64,000 bases of DNA from Collinsella sp. An268 (GTDB lineage Bacteria; Actinomycetota; Coriobacteriia; Coriobacteriales; Coriobacteriaceae). Position 1 is the stretch's first letter; the number at the start of each line of letters is the position of its first letter. This document shows, piece after piece, positions 1 through 9,274 of the stretch. Both the position numbers and the translations under genes were made by a program. The stretch is taken from contig NZ_NFJH01000003.1 of NCBI RefSeq assembly GCF_002159765.1, forward strand, positions 124,001 to 188,000, read 5' to 3'. The notes below the pieces were generated by a model. The model was not told the DNA's origin. It worked only from the letters and a program-made list of their open reading frames with translations, and did not search any database.

Positions 1-2
1 CT

Positions 3-101
3 TTGGCGCTGATCGTTTCAACGGTTGTGACCTTCCTTACGGGTATGACCAAGGATGAAATCGCCCAAAGCGCTCTCGAGACCGAGGAGTCAGGGTTATA
101 A
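3..101 (+). CDS. C-terminal end of a PTS sugar permease (EIIC), partial
   Basis: The first 33 codons of the window are open and end in TAA. They encode a hydrophobic stretch followed by a short acidic tail (ALIVSTVVTFLTGM, then TKDEIAQSALETEE). This resembles the last membrane helix and cytoplasmic end of a PTS EIIC sugar transporter. The 5' part lies outside the window. The next gene on the same strand is a ChbG-type deacetylase, a usual partner of chitobiose or beta-glucoside PTS loci, which supports the reading. The family call rests on a short tail and on context, so it is tentative. Confidence 0.45.
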   Translation: MALIVSTVVTFLTGMTKDEIAQSALETEESGL

Positions 102-233
102 GGTTCGCGGCGCTCGATAACACCCGATACGGATAAGATTGATTTGGGCGCCGCCCGAGCGTCATCCATGGGGGAATTGCGCCAGATGACCCCTCACCTA
201 TCCGCTCTGTGCAGCTTTTGATGGAGGTTTCAC

Positions 234-998
234 ATGAAGCAATTGCTCATCCGCGCCGACGACATCGGCTACTCCTACGCCGTCAACGTTGGCATCGCCC
301 GCACCGTACACGAGGGCCTCGTGCGCTCCGTCGGCGTCATGCCCAACATGCCCGAGACGGAGCGCGGCGTCGCCTGGGTCAAGGATGCCGACATCGCCAT
401 CGGCCAGCACACCAACGTCTGCCTGGGGCGCCCCTGCGCCGACCCCGCGCGCATCCCGAGCCTTTTGGGGCCGGACGGCTGCTTTAAGAGCAGCCGCGAG
501 TACCGCGCCAAGTATAAAGAGGGTGTCGACTTTGTCGACTTCGACGAGGCGGTAATCGAGATCGAGGCACAGCTCGCGCGCTTCCTCGAGGTTGTGGGGA
601 GCGACCCCGACTACTTCGAGGCGCACGCCGTCACGAGCAACAACCTCAATCGCGCCATCGCCTACGTTGCCGAACGCCACGGCTACAAGAACCAGCCGGC
701 TTCGTTCGACCCCACTGCCGTGGTTACCTGCGGCTCCACACCGGTGCGCATGGTCCTGCGCTCGATGACGCCCGACTACGACCCCGCCGCGTGCATCCGC
801 GAGACGGTCGCGCAGATGGCCGACGGCGACACCACCGTGTTTGTGGCGCACCCCGGCTATCTGGACCAGTTCATCCTCAACAACTCGTCGCTCACCACCG
901 ACCGCACCAAGGAGGTCGACGCGCTCATCTCGCCTGAGCTGCGCACCTGGCTCGAGGCGCAGCCCGATCTTGCGCTTATCGACTACCGCGACCTGTAA
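234..998 (+). CDS. ChbG/YdjC-like carbohydrate deacetylase
   Basis: A 254-residue protein of the YdjC/ChbG family of metal-dependent deacetylases, which remove N-acetyl groups from chitooligosaccharides or related sugars in the cytoplasm. The N-terminus carries the family's metal-binding start (IRADDIG, Asp9-Asp10), GQHTN near residue 57 contributes a His, and HPGYLD near residue 205 is the second conserved His motif. The length is normal for the family. The ATG is preceded by GGAGG at 223-227. It follows a PTS permease end by about 130 bp, suggesting that it processes sugars imported by that PTS. The exact substrate cannot be told from the sequence. Confidence 0.85.
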   Translation: MKQLLIRADDIGYSYAVNVGIARTVHEGLVRSVGVMPNMPETERGVAWVKDADIAIGQHTNVCLGRPCADPARIPSLLGPDGCFKSSREYRAKYKEGVDFVDFDEAVIEIEAQLARFLEVVGSDPDYFEAHAVTSNNLNRAIAYVAERHGYKNQPASFDPTAVVTCGSTPVRMVLRSMTPDYDPAACIRETVAQMADGDTTVFVAHPGYLDQFILNNSSLTTDRTKEVDALISPELRTWLEAQPDLALIDYRDL

Positions 999-1074
999 GC
1001 AACGGCAAGGCACAGCCGCGACGGCACGTGATGGCGGGTGGAGCACAAGGCACCGCACGACCATGACGTAGCAT

Positions 1075-1120
1075 AACGTCGAGAACTCGACAGAAGTTTT
1101 GTCGAGTTCTCGACGTTTTT
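1075..1120 (+). terminator. Intrinsic terminator after the deacetylase gene
   Basis: A perfect 17-bp inverted repeat (1075-1091 and 1101-1117) with a 9-nt loop is followed by a T-rich run. It lies between the end of the deacetylase gene and the end of the convergent ABC transporter gene. The T-run lies on the + strand. Confidence 0.85.
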
Positions 1121-1182
1121 GTTTGTCGAGTTTATCGAGTTTGCCGAGGAGGCGCCCGAGGCCGCTCCCGGTGCTCCGCAGC

Positions 1183-3840
1183 CTACTCCGTGCGCAGCGC
1201 CGTAACCGGGTCCTTCTTCGCCGCCATGCGGCTCGGCGCCAAGCCCGCCGCGAGCGACAGCACCACCGAGATGACCACGAGCGCCACGCCCGCCCCCACA
1301 GGCACCGCCGCAAGGTTCTCCACCCCGGCGACCGCGTAGATGATGGCGTTGACCGGAATGTCCAAGAGCACCGTGACGCCCACGCCGAGCAAGCCCGAGA
1401 CCAACCCGATGATGAACGTCTCGGCGGTAAAGATGCGCGAAACGTCGCGCTTGCTCGCACCGATGGCACGCAGGATGCCGATCTCCTTCGTGCGCTCGAG
1501 CACCGAGATGTAGGTGATGATGCCGATCATGATGGAGCTCACCACGAGCGAGATGGCCACAAAGGCGATCAGGATGTAGGTGATGGCGTTCACGATATCG
1601 GTCACGCTCGACATGAGCATGCCCACGATATCGGTGTACTGGATCTCGGTTCCCTCGCCGTCGGCCCGAATCTGATCGTTGTACTCGTCAATGAGCTGGT
1701 CGACCTGCTCCTTCGCCTCAAAGTCTACGGGATAGATGCTGATGGTCGACGGATTGTCGAGGTCGCCTTTGCCCAGCAGCTCGAGATTTCCCTCGTAGGT
1801 CGCATTGTCCGTCTGGCTCGCCATCTGCTCTGAGAACGCCTCGGCTATCTCGTCGTCCGACAGGCCCTCAGCACGCAGTTCGTCGACATAGCTCTGGAGC
1901 TGCGAGCCCTGCTCGGCGGGCAGCTGGCCGATCAGCATCTCGATACCCTCCATCGTGAGGCCCGTCGAGCTCTCCTCAAACGGCAGCCCCGTGAAGATAT
2001 CCGTCGTCGGATCCGCCTCCTGCGCGGTCACCGCCGGGCTCGCGTCGCCCGCCTCAATCACGTGATCCACCAGCTCGGGCGTGTACAGAACGCTTCCCCA
2101 GTTGGTCTCGTCGTTGCCCTCGGCAGGCTGCACGATGCCCACCACGCGCAGGGTCTCCGCAGCGTTGATGACGTCGGTCATAAACGCGTCGTCCTCCGAC
2201 ATGTCGCTCCAGGTGCCGTCCGCCTGCTCGGCGTAGGTGTACGCCTCGGGCACAAGCTTGAAGGTAAGCCCCATGAGCTCGTCGTAGGTGTAGGAGGTTC
2301 CCTCGACCTGCTCGACCTCGCGCCCCGCGATCACATCCGCCATCATGCCGCGCAGGTCACTCTGGTCGAGAAGCCCGAGCGCGTAGAGGGTGTAGTCGGA
2401 GATGCGCCCGTTCTCGTCGATGTAGAGCACCACCTCGTCCCAACTCTCGGGCATGCGGCCCGCGACCACGGTGTAGTCGCGCTCCCACGTGTCGCGGTTG
2501 GGCAGAAGCTCGGTAAAGACATCGTAGGACGAGCCCATGCTCGAGAGCATCTCGGTCTGGGTCTGGCCCATCGAGATGCCGAGCGCGTCCATCACCGTCG
2601 CCGGATTTACCTGAACGGGGCCGTCGGCGGTGTCGGACGAGTAGATGTTGATCGGCACATCGTAGGTGTACTCGATCGCGGTGGTGATGTCCTCGATGTC
2701 GCCGGGATTGCTCTCGAGCCATTCCTTGATCGCGGGCATGTCGTTCTCGTTGGCGCCATCGGCCACACTGGTGACCATGTTGGTCACGAGGTCCCTCGAC
2801 GAGACGGTCCCTTCCTCGACCGTCTGGGCCGCCGTCTCAGCTGCCGACCCCATCATCGAGCCCATCATGCTCGCCATATTCACGCTCGTCGACTGGATGG
2901 TGAGCGGATAGCTCCCCATGGTCGACTCCTCGGTCTCGGCGATATAGTTCTGCGCGCCGTCCGAGAGCGACAGGATGAGCGCGATGCCGATGATGCCGAT
3001 GGATCCGGCGAACGCCGTCAGAAACGTACGCCCCTTCTTCGTCATGAGGTTGGTAAAAGAAAGACTGAGCGCCGAGCGGAAGCTCATCGAGCGCTTGCCC
3101 TTCTTCGCGTCCTCCACGGCGTGCGCCTGCACCTGCTCGGGCGTGAGGCGCTCACGCGTTGCATCGACCGGCGCGGAGTCGCTCGTGATAAGGCCGTCGG
3201 AGATGCGCACGATGCGGTCGGAGTAGCGCTCGGCAAGCTCGGGGTTGTGCGTGACCATGATGACCAGGCGGTCGCGGCTGAGCTCCTTTAGGATCTCCAT
3301 CACCTCGACGGAGGTCTCGGTGTCCAGCGCGCCCGTGGGCTCGTCAGCCAAAATGATCTCGGGATCGTTCACCAGCGCGCGAGCGATGGCCACGCGCTGC
3401 ATCTGTCCGCCCGACAGTTGGTTGGGCTTCTTTTTAAGGTGGTCGCCGAGGCCCACGCGCTTGAGCGCCTCCTCCGCACGGCGCCGCCGCTCCGCCGCCG
3501 GCGTACCCGAGAGCACGAGCGCCATCTCGACGTTGGCGATGACCGTCTGATGCGGGATGAGGTTGTAGCTCTGAAAGACGAAGCCCACCGAATGGTTGCG
3601 GTACGTATCCCAGTCCTGGTCGTGATAGCTCTTGGTCGAGCGGCCGTTGATGACGAGGTCGCCGCGCGTGTACTGGTCAAGACCGCCGATGATGTTCAGA
3701 AGCGTTGTCTTGCCGCAGCCGGACTGACCGAGGATGCTGACAAACTCCTGGTCGCGAAACGTGACCGAGATGCCCTTGAGGGCGTGGACGACGGTGTCGC
3801 CTGAAGGATAGTCTTTGGTGATGCCTTTGAGCTCAAGCAC
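1183..3840 (-). CDS. ABC transporter: ATPase fused to FtsX-type permease
   Basis: An 885-residue fusion of a LolD/MacB-type ATPase and an FtsX-type permease. The ATPase has Walker A GQSGCGKTT (38-46), Q-loop region FVFQSYNL, signature LSGGQMQR, Walker B with ILADEPTGALD and the switch His in VTHNP. The permease part starts after about residue 250 with one helix (near GSIGIIGIALILSL), has a large extracytoplasmic domain of about 400 residues, and ends with three helices containing the FtsX-type ERTKEIGILRAIGAS loop. Such transporters work as dimers and act on lipoproteins, peptides or antibiotics rather than on small nutrients. Start is GTG, with AGAAAGG upstream. It stands alone, with no adjacent two-component pair. 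Confidence 0.9.
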   Translation of the reverse strand: MLELKGITKDYPSGDTVVHALKGISVTFRDQEFVSILGQSGCGKTTLLNIIGGLDQYTRGDLVINGRSTKSYHDQDWDTYRNHSVGFVFQSYNLIPHQTVIANVEMALVLSGTPAAERRRRAEEALKRVGLGDHLKKKPNQLSGGQMQRVAIARALVNDPEIILADEPTGALDTETSVEVMEILKELSRDRLVIMVTHNPELAERYSDRIVRISDGLITSDSAPVDATRERLTPEQVQAHAVEDAKKGKRSMSFRSALSLSFTNLMTKKGRTFLTAFAGSIGIIGIALILSLSDGAQNYIAETEESTMGSYPLTIQSTSVNMASMMGSMMGSAAETAAQTVEEGTVSSRDLVTNMVTSVADGANENDMPAIKEWLESNPGDIEDITTAIEYTYDVPINIYSSDTADGPVQVNPATVMDALGISMGQTQTEMLSSMGSSYDVFTELLPNRDTWERDYTVVAGRMPESWDEVVLYIDENGRISDYTLYALGLLDQSDLRGMMADVIAGREVEQVEGTSYTYDELMGLTFKLVPEAYTYAEQADGTWSDMSEDDAFMTDVINAAETLRVVGIVQPAEGNDETNWGSVLYTPELVDHVIEAGDASPAVTAQEADPTTDIFTGLPFEESSTGLTMEGIEMLIGQLPAEQGSQLQSYVDELRAEGLSDDEIAEAFSEQMASQTDNATYEGNLELLGKGDLDNPSTISIYPVDFEAKEQVDQLIDEYNDQIRADGEGTEIQYTDIVGMLMSSVTDIVNAITYILIAFVAISLVVSSIMIGIITYISVLERTKEIGILRAIGASKRDVSRIFTAETFIIGLVSGLLGVGVTVLLDIPVNAIIYAVAGVENLAAVPVGAGVALVVISVVLSLAAGLAPSRMAAKKDPVTALRTE

Positions 3841-4319
3841 GGAAGTGCCTTTCTATCGTTGCGCACGGGTTGCCGGAATGGCGTGGGCGGGGCGGCGGGG
3901 CGGCCGCCGCGTGCCGCGCCCACGCGACACCGGGTTGCGATACATGGTGGTCATGGTACCCGTAACGCGCGATGCGAGACACCGAAGCCGCACGGCGTGC
4001 AGGACGCGGGGAGAAAACTCGCAGATTGTATAGGCAGATTGCATATCGCGCATTTTAGCCGGCATAACCCCAGCTCTGCGGCATGCAAAGAACCGGCGAT
4101 TTGTATAGAAAAATACAATCCGCCCGTTCTTTCCCCTGAGATACATACAATCCGCCATTTCTCTCCCCTTATTCCCTGGGCATACAATCTGGCAGGTTTG
4201 TCCCCCTTGCACCCCCGAGGGACGCGACCGCACAAACACGGCCGGGACGGCGCCGCTGGGCGGAGGGGTGACATTTTCGCGCAACGACGACGACGCTTGG
4301 CTGACAGGACCCTCAATCA
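3841..4319. other. Intergenic region with repeated TACAATC motifs
   Basis: No convincing gene lies here. At 4017-4206 the base composition becomes more AT-rich and the same short motif recurs: TACAATCCGCC or TACAATCTGGC three times on the + strand and the inverse AGATTGTAT at the left end. T/C-rich stretches (TTCTTTCCCC, TTCTCTCCCC) lie between copies. This looks like a small cluster of repeats or structured RNA signals. A comparable motif layout occurs at 52741-52980. Function is unknown. Confidence 0.4.
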
Positions 4320-4472
4320 GGGGGGTTATTTATTCTAGTGACTAGTTTACGATGGGTCCTGCGAGTAGCCGCGGAATCGCGCGGCCTTCTGACCAGCGCT
4401 TTTTCCAAACACGGCACACTTCTCTACTATGAGGGGGCGCTCTAAACCGTGCACTAGAATGAATAACCCCCC
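4320..4472. repeat. 153-bp MITE-like unit with 21-bp terminal inverted repeats
   Basis: The ends at 4320-4340 and 4452-4472 are inverted repeats of 21 bp with one mismatch. Both begin with six G's when read inward, followed by TTATT[T/C]ATTCTAGTG. A weaker similarity (TTTA block) continues inward for about ten bases. The core of about 110 bp has no ORF. Size, inverted ends and location between two genes fit a miniature non-autonomous transposable element; a regulatory dyad is the alternative. No clear target-site duplication is visible. Confidence 0.45.
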
Positions 4473-4632
4473 TCCCTCACCCGCCAAAAGCAGAGGCTCC
4501 CGAGCGAAAACGCTCCCGAGAGAGCGGCCTGAACGGCGCACGGGGCGCGCTTTGCGCTGATTTGCAGGGCAGCGCACCCGCCGCACGAGAACGTGAGACA
4601 ATCGAGGCGAACTACACGAGATAAGGGATGCC

Positions 4633-6078
4633 ATGCCATCGTCACGCCGTAAACGGCTCGCCGCCGCCAACCACCAGACCGACCCGCGCGCCAACAGCAC
4701 CCATACGCCCTCGGGCCGCAAGCGCGCGCGTACCGCGCGCAAAGGTACCGGCGCAGCAGATAAGCCCAAGACGCAGGCGGCGCCCTCCTCGCACCGCGCC
4801 CGCAAAGACGCCGCAGGCCCCTGCCCCCTTATGCACGAGTGCGGCGGCTGCCTGTGGCTCGGCATGCCGTACAAAAAGCAGCTCGCCCGCAAGCAGGAGA
4901 CCGTCGATGAGCTGACGGCACCGCTCCTGGTCGCACAGGGATGGGACGCCGCGCCCCTGCCTATCCTCGGAATGCGCACGGACATCGACGCCGCGATGCG
5001 CGCATCCGGCTACGACCCGCTCCGCAACGGCACCGTAACCGCGGCAGACGGTAAGCTGCCCGCGCCCCGCGCGTTTCGCTACAAGGCGGCGACGCCCTTC
5101 GCTCCGGGTCCCGACGGCGCGGTGCGCGCGGGCTTCTACGCGCGCGGCACGCACGACATCGTCGCCGTGCCGGCATGCGCTGTCGAGGCGCCCGGCGCGC
5201 GGCATCTCCTGAACGAAATCGCCCGCCTCGCCGCGGAGCTCGGTATTCCCGCCTATGACGAGGACCGTCGCCAGGGCACCCTCCGCTACGCCGTCCTCCG
5301 CTGCGGTTGGAGACGCAACGAGGCCATGCTCACGCTGGTGACCGCGCAGCGCGACGTGCCCACCCTGAGCGAGCTCGCCCGCGCGCTCACGCAGGTAGAG
5401 CCGCGCCTCGTCTCGATCGCGCAGAACATCAACGGCCGCGTGGGCAACGCCATCCTGGGTAGCGAGACGCACATCGTCTGGGGCGCGCCGTGCATGCGCG
5501 ACGAACTTTTGGGCTGCACGTTCGAGATCTCGCCCACGGCGTTTTACCAGACAAACCCCCAGCAGACCGAGGTGCTCTACCGCCTCGCCCTCGACGGCAT
5601 GGACCTGCGCGCCGGCGACACGCTCGTCGATGCGTACTGCGGCAGCGGCACCATCGGCATCACCGCCGCCCACGCCGCGCGACAAGCGGGCAGAAACATC
5701 TCGCTCATTGGTGTCGAGCGCAATCCCTCCGGCATCGCCGACGCCGCGCGCAACGCGGAGCTGAACGGGCTTTCCGACCGCTGCTCGTTTGTGGCAGAAG
5801 ATGCGACGAGCTACCTCAGGCGCGCCGCAGGCGAGGGGCTCGCGGCAGACGTCATCGTGCTCGACCCGCCGCGCGCCGGCTCGACGCCGGAGTTTCTCGC
5901 GGCGGCGGCCGCCATCGGCCCGCGCCGCATCGTGTACGTAAGCTGCAACCCCGCAACGCAGGTGCGTGATCTTGCCGAGCTGGGACGTGCGGGCTACCGG
6001 CTCATCCGCCTCACGCCCGTCGACATGTTCCCGCATACCGACCACATCGAGACGGTCGCCGTCCTGGAGCGCGCCTAG
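4633..6078 (+). CDS. 23S rRNA (uracil-5-)-methyltransferase, RlmC/RlmD family
   Basis: A 481-residue SAM-dependent RNA m5U methyltransferase. An iron-sulfur cluster motif sits at residues 64-73 (Cys64, Cys70, Cys73 in CPLMHECGGC). The SAM-binding DAYCGSGTIGI lies in the C-terminal half, LDPPRAG follows, and the catalytic Cys438 is in VSCNPAT. The usual end DMFPHTDHIETVAVL is present. In place of an N-terminal TRAM domain there is a basic, Ala/Arg/Lys-rich tail of about 60 residues that probably binds RNA, making the core more RlmC-like than RlmD-like. AAGGG at 4623-4627 supports the ATG at 4633. An ATG at 4628 is too close to the RBS. The gene converges on the lipase gene with a 2-bp gap. Confidence 0.85.
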   Translation: MPSSRRKRLAAANHQTDPRANSTHTPSGRKRARTARKGTGAADKPKTQAAPSSHRARKDAAGPCPLMHECGGCLWLGMPYKKQLARKQETVDELTAPLLVAQGWDAAPLPILGMRTDIDAAMRASGYDPLRNGTVTAADGKLPAPRAFRYKAATPFAPGPDGAVRAGFYARGTHDIVAVPACAVEAPGARHLLNEIARLAAELGIPAYDEDRRQGTLRYAVLRCGWRRNEAMLTLVTAQRDVPTLSELARALTQVEPRLVSIAQNINGRVGNAILGSETHIVWGAPCMRDELLGCTFEISPTAFYQTNPQQTEVLYRLALDGMDLRAGDTLVDAYCGSGTIGITAAHAARQAGRNISLIGVERNPSGIADAARNAELNGLSDRCSFVAEDATSYLRRAAGEGLAADVIVLDPPRAGSTPEFLAAAAAIGPRRIVYVSCNPATQVRDLAELGRAGYRLIRLTPVDMFPHTDHIETVAVLERA

Positions 6079-6080
6079 GC

Positions 6081-7412
6081 TCAGGCCGCCAGGCTCTCGA
6101 GCCACGCGATGTAGACGCTCGGGTAGTGCGCGTAGAGGATCTCCCACGGATTCACGCGCATGGCGACGGTCGAGACCACGGTGGCAACGCCCGCCGGCGT
6201 CATGAGGTCGTCGAGCGACCGCACCGCTCCGGAGATATCGGCGGTAAGGTCGGCAATCAGGAGCTCGTCTTCTGGGTTATAGGGCGAGGGCGCGCCCATG
6301 ACCTCGGCAAAGGCCTCCTCCATGGCGGCGTGGCGCGTCGCAAAATCGGCCGAGGTCACGCTCGGGAGCGCCACATCGACGCCGTAGCGCACATACCCCC
6401 AGGCCTCAAGCGGCAGGTGCGTCATGATGTCCGCGGGGTTGGCGATGTTGAAGATGCTCGCATACCGCGCGTCCGCGGCGTCGGCGGAGACCGTCGTCGC
6501 CGGTGAGGCGTACGTGTACGCGCGGACGCCGTCGCCGGCGGCGAGTCCGATGAGCGCTCGCGTGCCCTCGAGGCCGGCCAGCTCGTCGAGCGCGCCGGCT
6601 GCCACCAGATTGGCGATGGCGCCGCCCCGGCTGTGCCCGACCAGCAGCAGCTCGACCGAACGGCCCTCCTGGTGCGCACGCTTCACGCGGGGTGCAAGCG
6701 CCCGGGCCACCTCGGCCGCCGCCTCGCGGTATCCGGGGTGGTCGTCGTCGCTATCGACGGCCAAGTTGCTCAGCCACTCCGACCCGTAGCTGCCGCGCAC
6801 ACTCACCACCATGAGGTCACGCAGCGTGCCATCCGCGCCCACCATGCGCTTCTCGGCAATGCCGTAGGCCGCGCCGTCGGCTTCCTGCGTGACCAGGCTC
6901 AGCGCCTCGTCGATAACCTCGCTGCGATAGCGGTACGACGCGGTCGACACGTCGGTGAAACCGAGGGCGGAGAGGCCGAGCTCCATGTAGGGCAGGCACG
7001 TGTTGCCCGCCTGGTAGTAGCCCGACTCCGCGTAGGCGAGCGTGGCGATAACGGCGCCCGCGGCCGCAAGCTCGGGGTTGTAGACGGTGCGATCGGCGTC
7101 GAACCAAGCATCATCCCACGTAACGGCCATGGTGGTCTCGCCATCGTCCGGAACGGCGAAGTCGGTGAACGCGATATGCGCCTCAAAGCGGCCGGTGCGC
7201 GCGAACTCGTCGCCCCATGCGGGCGTCGCCGCAAGCACGGGGGCATCCACCGCACCGAGCCCGCGCTGGCGCAGGCAATGCCGGGCGTAGAGCGTCAGCG
7301 CGCCGATGAGCGCAAACACCACCAGCACAAACCCCACGGCCGCCGCGATGCGCGCGAGGGTCCGGCGCACGGGGTGCGCCGCTGGGGCGGCATGCTGGGG
7401 GCGATGGCGCAC
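6081..7412 (-). CDS. Membrane-anchored class 3 lipase-like serine hydrolase
   Basis: A 443-residue alpha/beta-hydrolase. One N-terminal membrane segment (about 22-42, after a basic Arg/His-rich stretch) should anchor it with the enzyme outside. The nucleophile elbow is VGHSRGGA with Ser261, typical of the lipase_3 (fungal lipase-like) group. An Asp and a His of the triad follow in the C-terminal third (HLPLEAWG is a candidate region for the His). It may cleave lipid or ester substrates at the cell surface. Start is GTG with GGGAGG a few bases upstream. The gene is monocistronic, convergent with the rRNA methyltransferase gene. The substrate is unknown. Confidence 0.75.
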   Translation of the reverse strand: MRHRPQHAAPAAHPVRRTLARIAAAVGFVLVVFALIGALTLYARHCLRQRGLGAVDAPVLAATPAWGDEFARTGRFEAHIAFTDFAVPDDGETTMAVTWDDAWFDADRTVYNPELAAAGAVIATLAYAESGYYQAGNTCLPYMELGLSALGFTDVSTASYRYRSEVIDEALSLVTQEADGAAYGIAEKRMVGADGTLRDLMVVSVRGSYGSEWLSNLAVDSDDDHPGYREAAAEVARALAPRVKRAHQEGRSVELLLVGHSRGGAIANLVAAGALDELAGLEGTRALIGLAAGDGVRAYTYASPATTVSADAADARYASIFNIANPADIMTHLPLEAWGYVRYGVDVALPSVTSADFATRHAAMEEAFAEVMGAPSPYNPEDELLIADLTADISGAVRSLDDLMTPAGVATVVSTVAMRVNPWEILYAHYPSVYIAWLESLAA

Positions 7413-7647
7413 GGGACCTCCCTGGGGGCTCGGATGCTTACACGGGGATACGCCGGCGGCGCGGGCAGACTGACGGCGCGAGAGGCACGCCGGGCCGCGC
7501 GGATGCGGGACGCTTTGCCCCGAGAGCTTACCAAGTCCGCATGAAGCCCCTGTGAGCGCGCGGCTTACCGTTTGGTAAGACAGGCGAGCGGTCGTTTTTG
7601 CACGGCGAACGGTTCACTACCCGTGCCGCCCCGCGGTGCGCGGCGCC

Positions 7648-8250
7648 TTATGCCGAGGGGCCCGCCGCGTACTCCTCCGGCGCGAGCTCGCGTCCCTCGA
7701 CGTAGTACACGTGCTCTCCCGCACACCGCCGGCAGTACACGCGGCCATCGCGCTCGATGGCGCGCCCGTCGTGCACGCGCTCGCCGCACCCGTCGCACAC
7801 GAGCGTCTTGCGCGAGCCGCTCGGCAAGTCCTCCGGGGCGAGGTCGGGCAGCTCAACCTCGTGCACGTGAAAGAGCATCGCGTCCGGAACCTCGGCAAAA
7901 AACGCCACCGGGTCCGTCCCGTGACCGCAATGCGGGGCGTCCGTGCGCTGCGAGATGCGGATAGCGCGCCCCGTGGCCATATCGTAGAAGCTCGCGGACA
8001 TGATGCCGTAGTCATACCATTTGAGGCGGCGGCGGCCAATGTGGCAGTTGGCCACCACGGTGACGGCATCGGCAAGGCACCGATCGCACTCCACAAAAGC
8101 CACGAGGTCGCGGTAGGTGTCCGCATCGTCGATACCAAAATAGGTGAGCGCAAGGCGCGCCATGCGCGTGCCGATGACCTGGCCTCCGCACAGGTGCCCG
8201 TGGAAGGCGACGGCGCGCTCGAGGTCCTCTTCAAACGTGCGCTTGAGCAT
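7648..8250 (-). CDS. FmdE-family protein with C-terminal zinc ribbon
   Basis: A 200-residue protein of the FmdE family, named after subunit E of formylmethanofuran dehydrogenase. The family start FHGHLCGGQVIGTRMA is at residues 16-31, and CDRC and CHIGRRR follow in the core. The last 60 residues form a treble-clef or zinc-ribbon unit (CDGCG ... YCRRC). Such bacterial proteins occur with molybdenum or tungsten cofactor enzymes, but their role is not established. A tungsten-type oxidoreductase is encoded 35 kb away. RBS AAAGGA precedes the ATG. It lies 88 bp downstream of the PHP phosphatase gene on the same strand. Confidence 0.8.
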   Translation of the reverse strand: MLKRTFEEDLERAVAFHGHLCGGQVIGTRMARLALTYFGIDDADTYRDLVAFVECDRCLADAVTVVANCHIGRRRLKWYDYGIMSASFYDMATGRAIRISQRTDAPHCGHGTDPVAFFAEVPDAMLFHVHEVELPDLAPEDLPSGSRKTLVCDGCGERVHDGRAIERDGRVYCRRCAGEHVYYVEGRELAPEEYAAGPSA

Positions 8251-8338
8251 GGGGGTCCTTTCTTACGGCAGCCGGGCGCAGGTGCCGGGGCTGCACCGAT
8301 GGATGACGGGATGGAGCGGGGGCGGGGGCGGGCCGAAG

Positions 8339-9133
8339 CTAGAGCTCGAAGCCGGCTGCGGCGAGCGCGCCCACGAGCGCCTCGCGGTTGCGGTTCATGA
8401 TGAGCTCCTCGGGGAAGTGGATCTCCTCGAGCAGGCGCTCGGCGTGAGGGAACTGCCCGATGGCGGGCGCGATGTGCGCATCGCTCGACACCACGATGCC
8501 CACGCCCAGCTCGGCGGCGCGCTCGGCGATGGCGCGGCACGCCCCGTGATGCCGGCGGCTCTCGAGGCTGTGGTTGTTGATCTCGATGAGCTTATGGTGC
8601 GCGCGGGCGCAGTTGAGAACCTCGTCGACGTCAAACGGCACGCCGGAGCGCCCCGCGTGACCGAGCACCAGCACGTCGGGACGCTCGAGCACAGCGGTGT
8701 ACATGCGCGTGGTCTGGGCGACGGTCGCGCCGTCGGCGAAGGAGCCGTTGTGCACGCTCGCGATGAGGTAATCGAGGTCGCCCACAACCCGCTCGAACAG
8801 GCTCTTGTCCGCCCGGTACGCGTGGCCGACGATGCTCTCGGGACAGGCGATATCCTCGGCAAAGAGGCCACCCTCGAGCGAAACGATATCGACCTCGGCG
8901 CCGCGCAGCAGCATGACGCCATCCCACACGCGCGGCCAGATGCCCTGGTTCAAGAAGAACTGGAAGTTGCGGATGTGCTGCTCGGGGTAGAGCATCACGC
9001 TGAAGTGATCGGCCGAGCCCAGAAGCTCGAGCCCGGCGGCGCGGGCGGCGGCAACGTTCTCGGCAATGGTCGAGTACGCGTGGCGCGACGCCAGCGTATG
9101 GGTGTGGATATCGGCGGCGATGGTATAGGGCAC
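8339..9133 (-). CDS. PHP-domain phosphatase, YcdX-like
   Basis: A 264-residue PHP-superfamily metallohydrolase close to E. coli YcdX. Metal-binding motifs can be followed: DIHTHTLASRHAYS near the N-terminus, GSADHF, HNGSF, LGHAGRSG, EINNHS and VVSSDAHI near the end, which supply the His/Asp/Glu ligands for a trinuclear metal centre. Likely a cytoplasmic phosphoesterase. The GTG start at 9133 has AGGGAGGTGG about 9 nt upstream; a longer reading frame upstream lacks family similarity. The FmdE-like gene follows on the same strand. Confidence 0.85.
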   Translation of the reverse strand: MPYTIAADIHTHTLASRHAYSTIAENVAAARAAGLELLGSADHFSVMLYPEQHIRNFQFFLNQGIWPRVWDGVMLLRGAEVDIVSLEGGLFAEDIACPESIVGHAYRADKSLFERVVGDLDYLIASVHNGSFADGATVAQTTRMYTAVLERPDVLVLGHAGRSGVPFDVDEVLNCARAHHKLIEINNHSLESRRHHGACRAIAERAAELGVGIVVSSDAHIAPAIGQFPHAERLLEEIHFPEELIMNRNREALVGALAAAGFEL

Positions 9134-9274
9134 GGGCGCCCACCTCCCTAACGGATGAGAACAGCCGGACGGCATGGGCCTATTGTCTCACGAACGCGGT
9201 GCGCGAAGGCCGCTCGCGCGAGGGCGCATGCCCGCGCTGCCGCCGCGGGCCCGGGGCGGGCGCGCCGCCGTGCT

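Noticed and set aside
3853-4338. Overlapping frames on both strands in the spacer before the rRNA methyltransferase gene
   Set aside because: They read through short repeats, lack RBS and give Arg/Pro-rich nonsense-like sequence.
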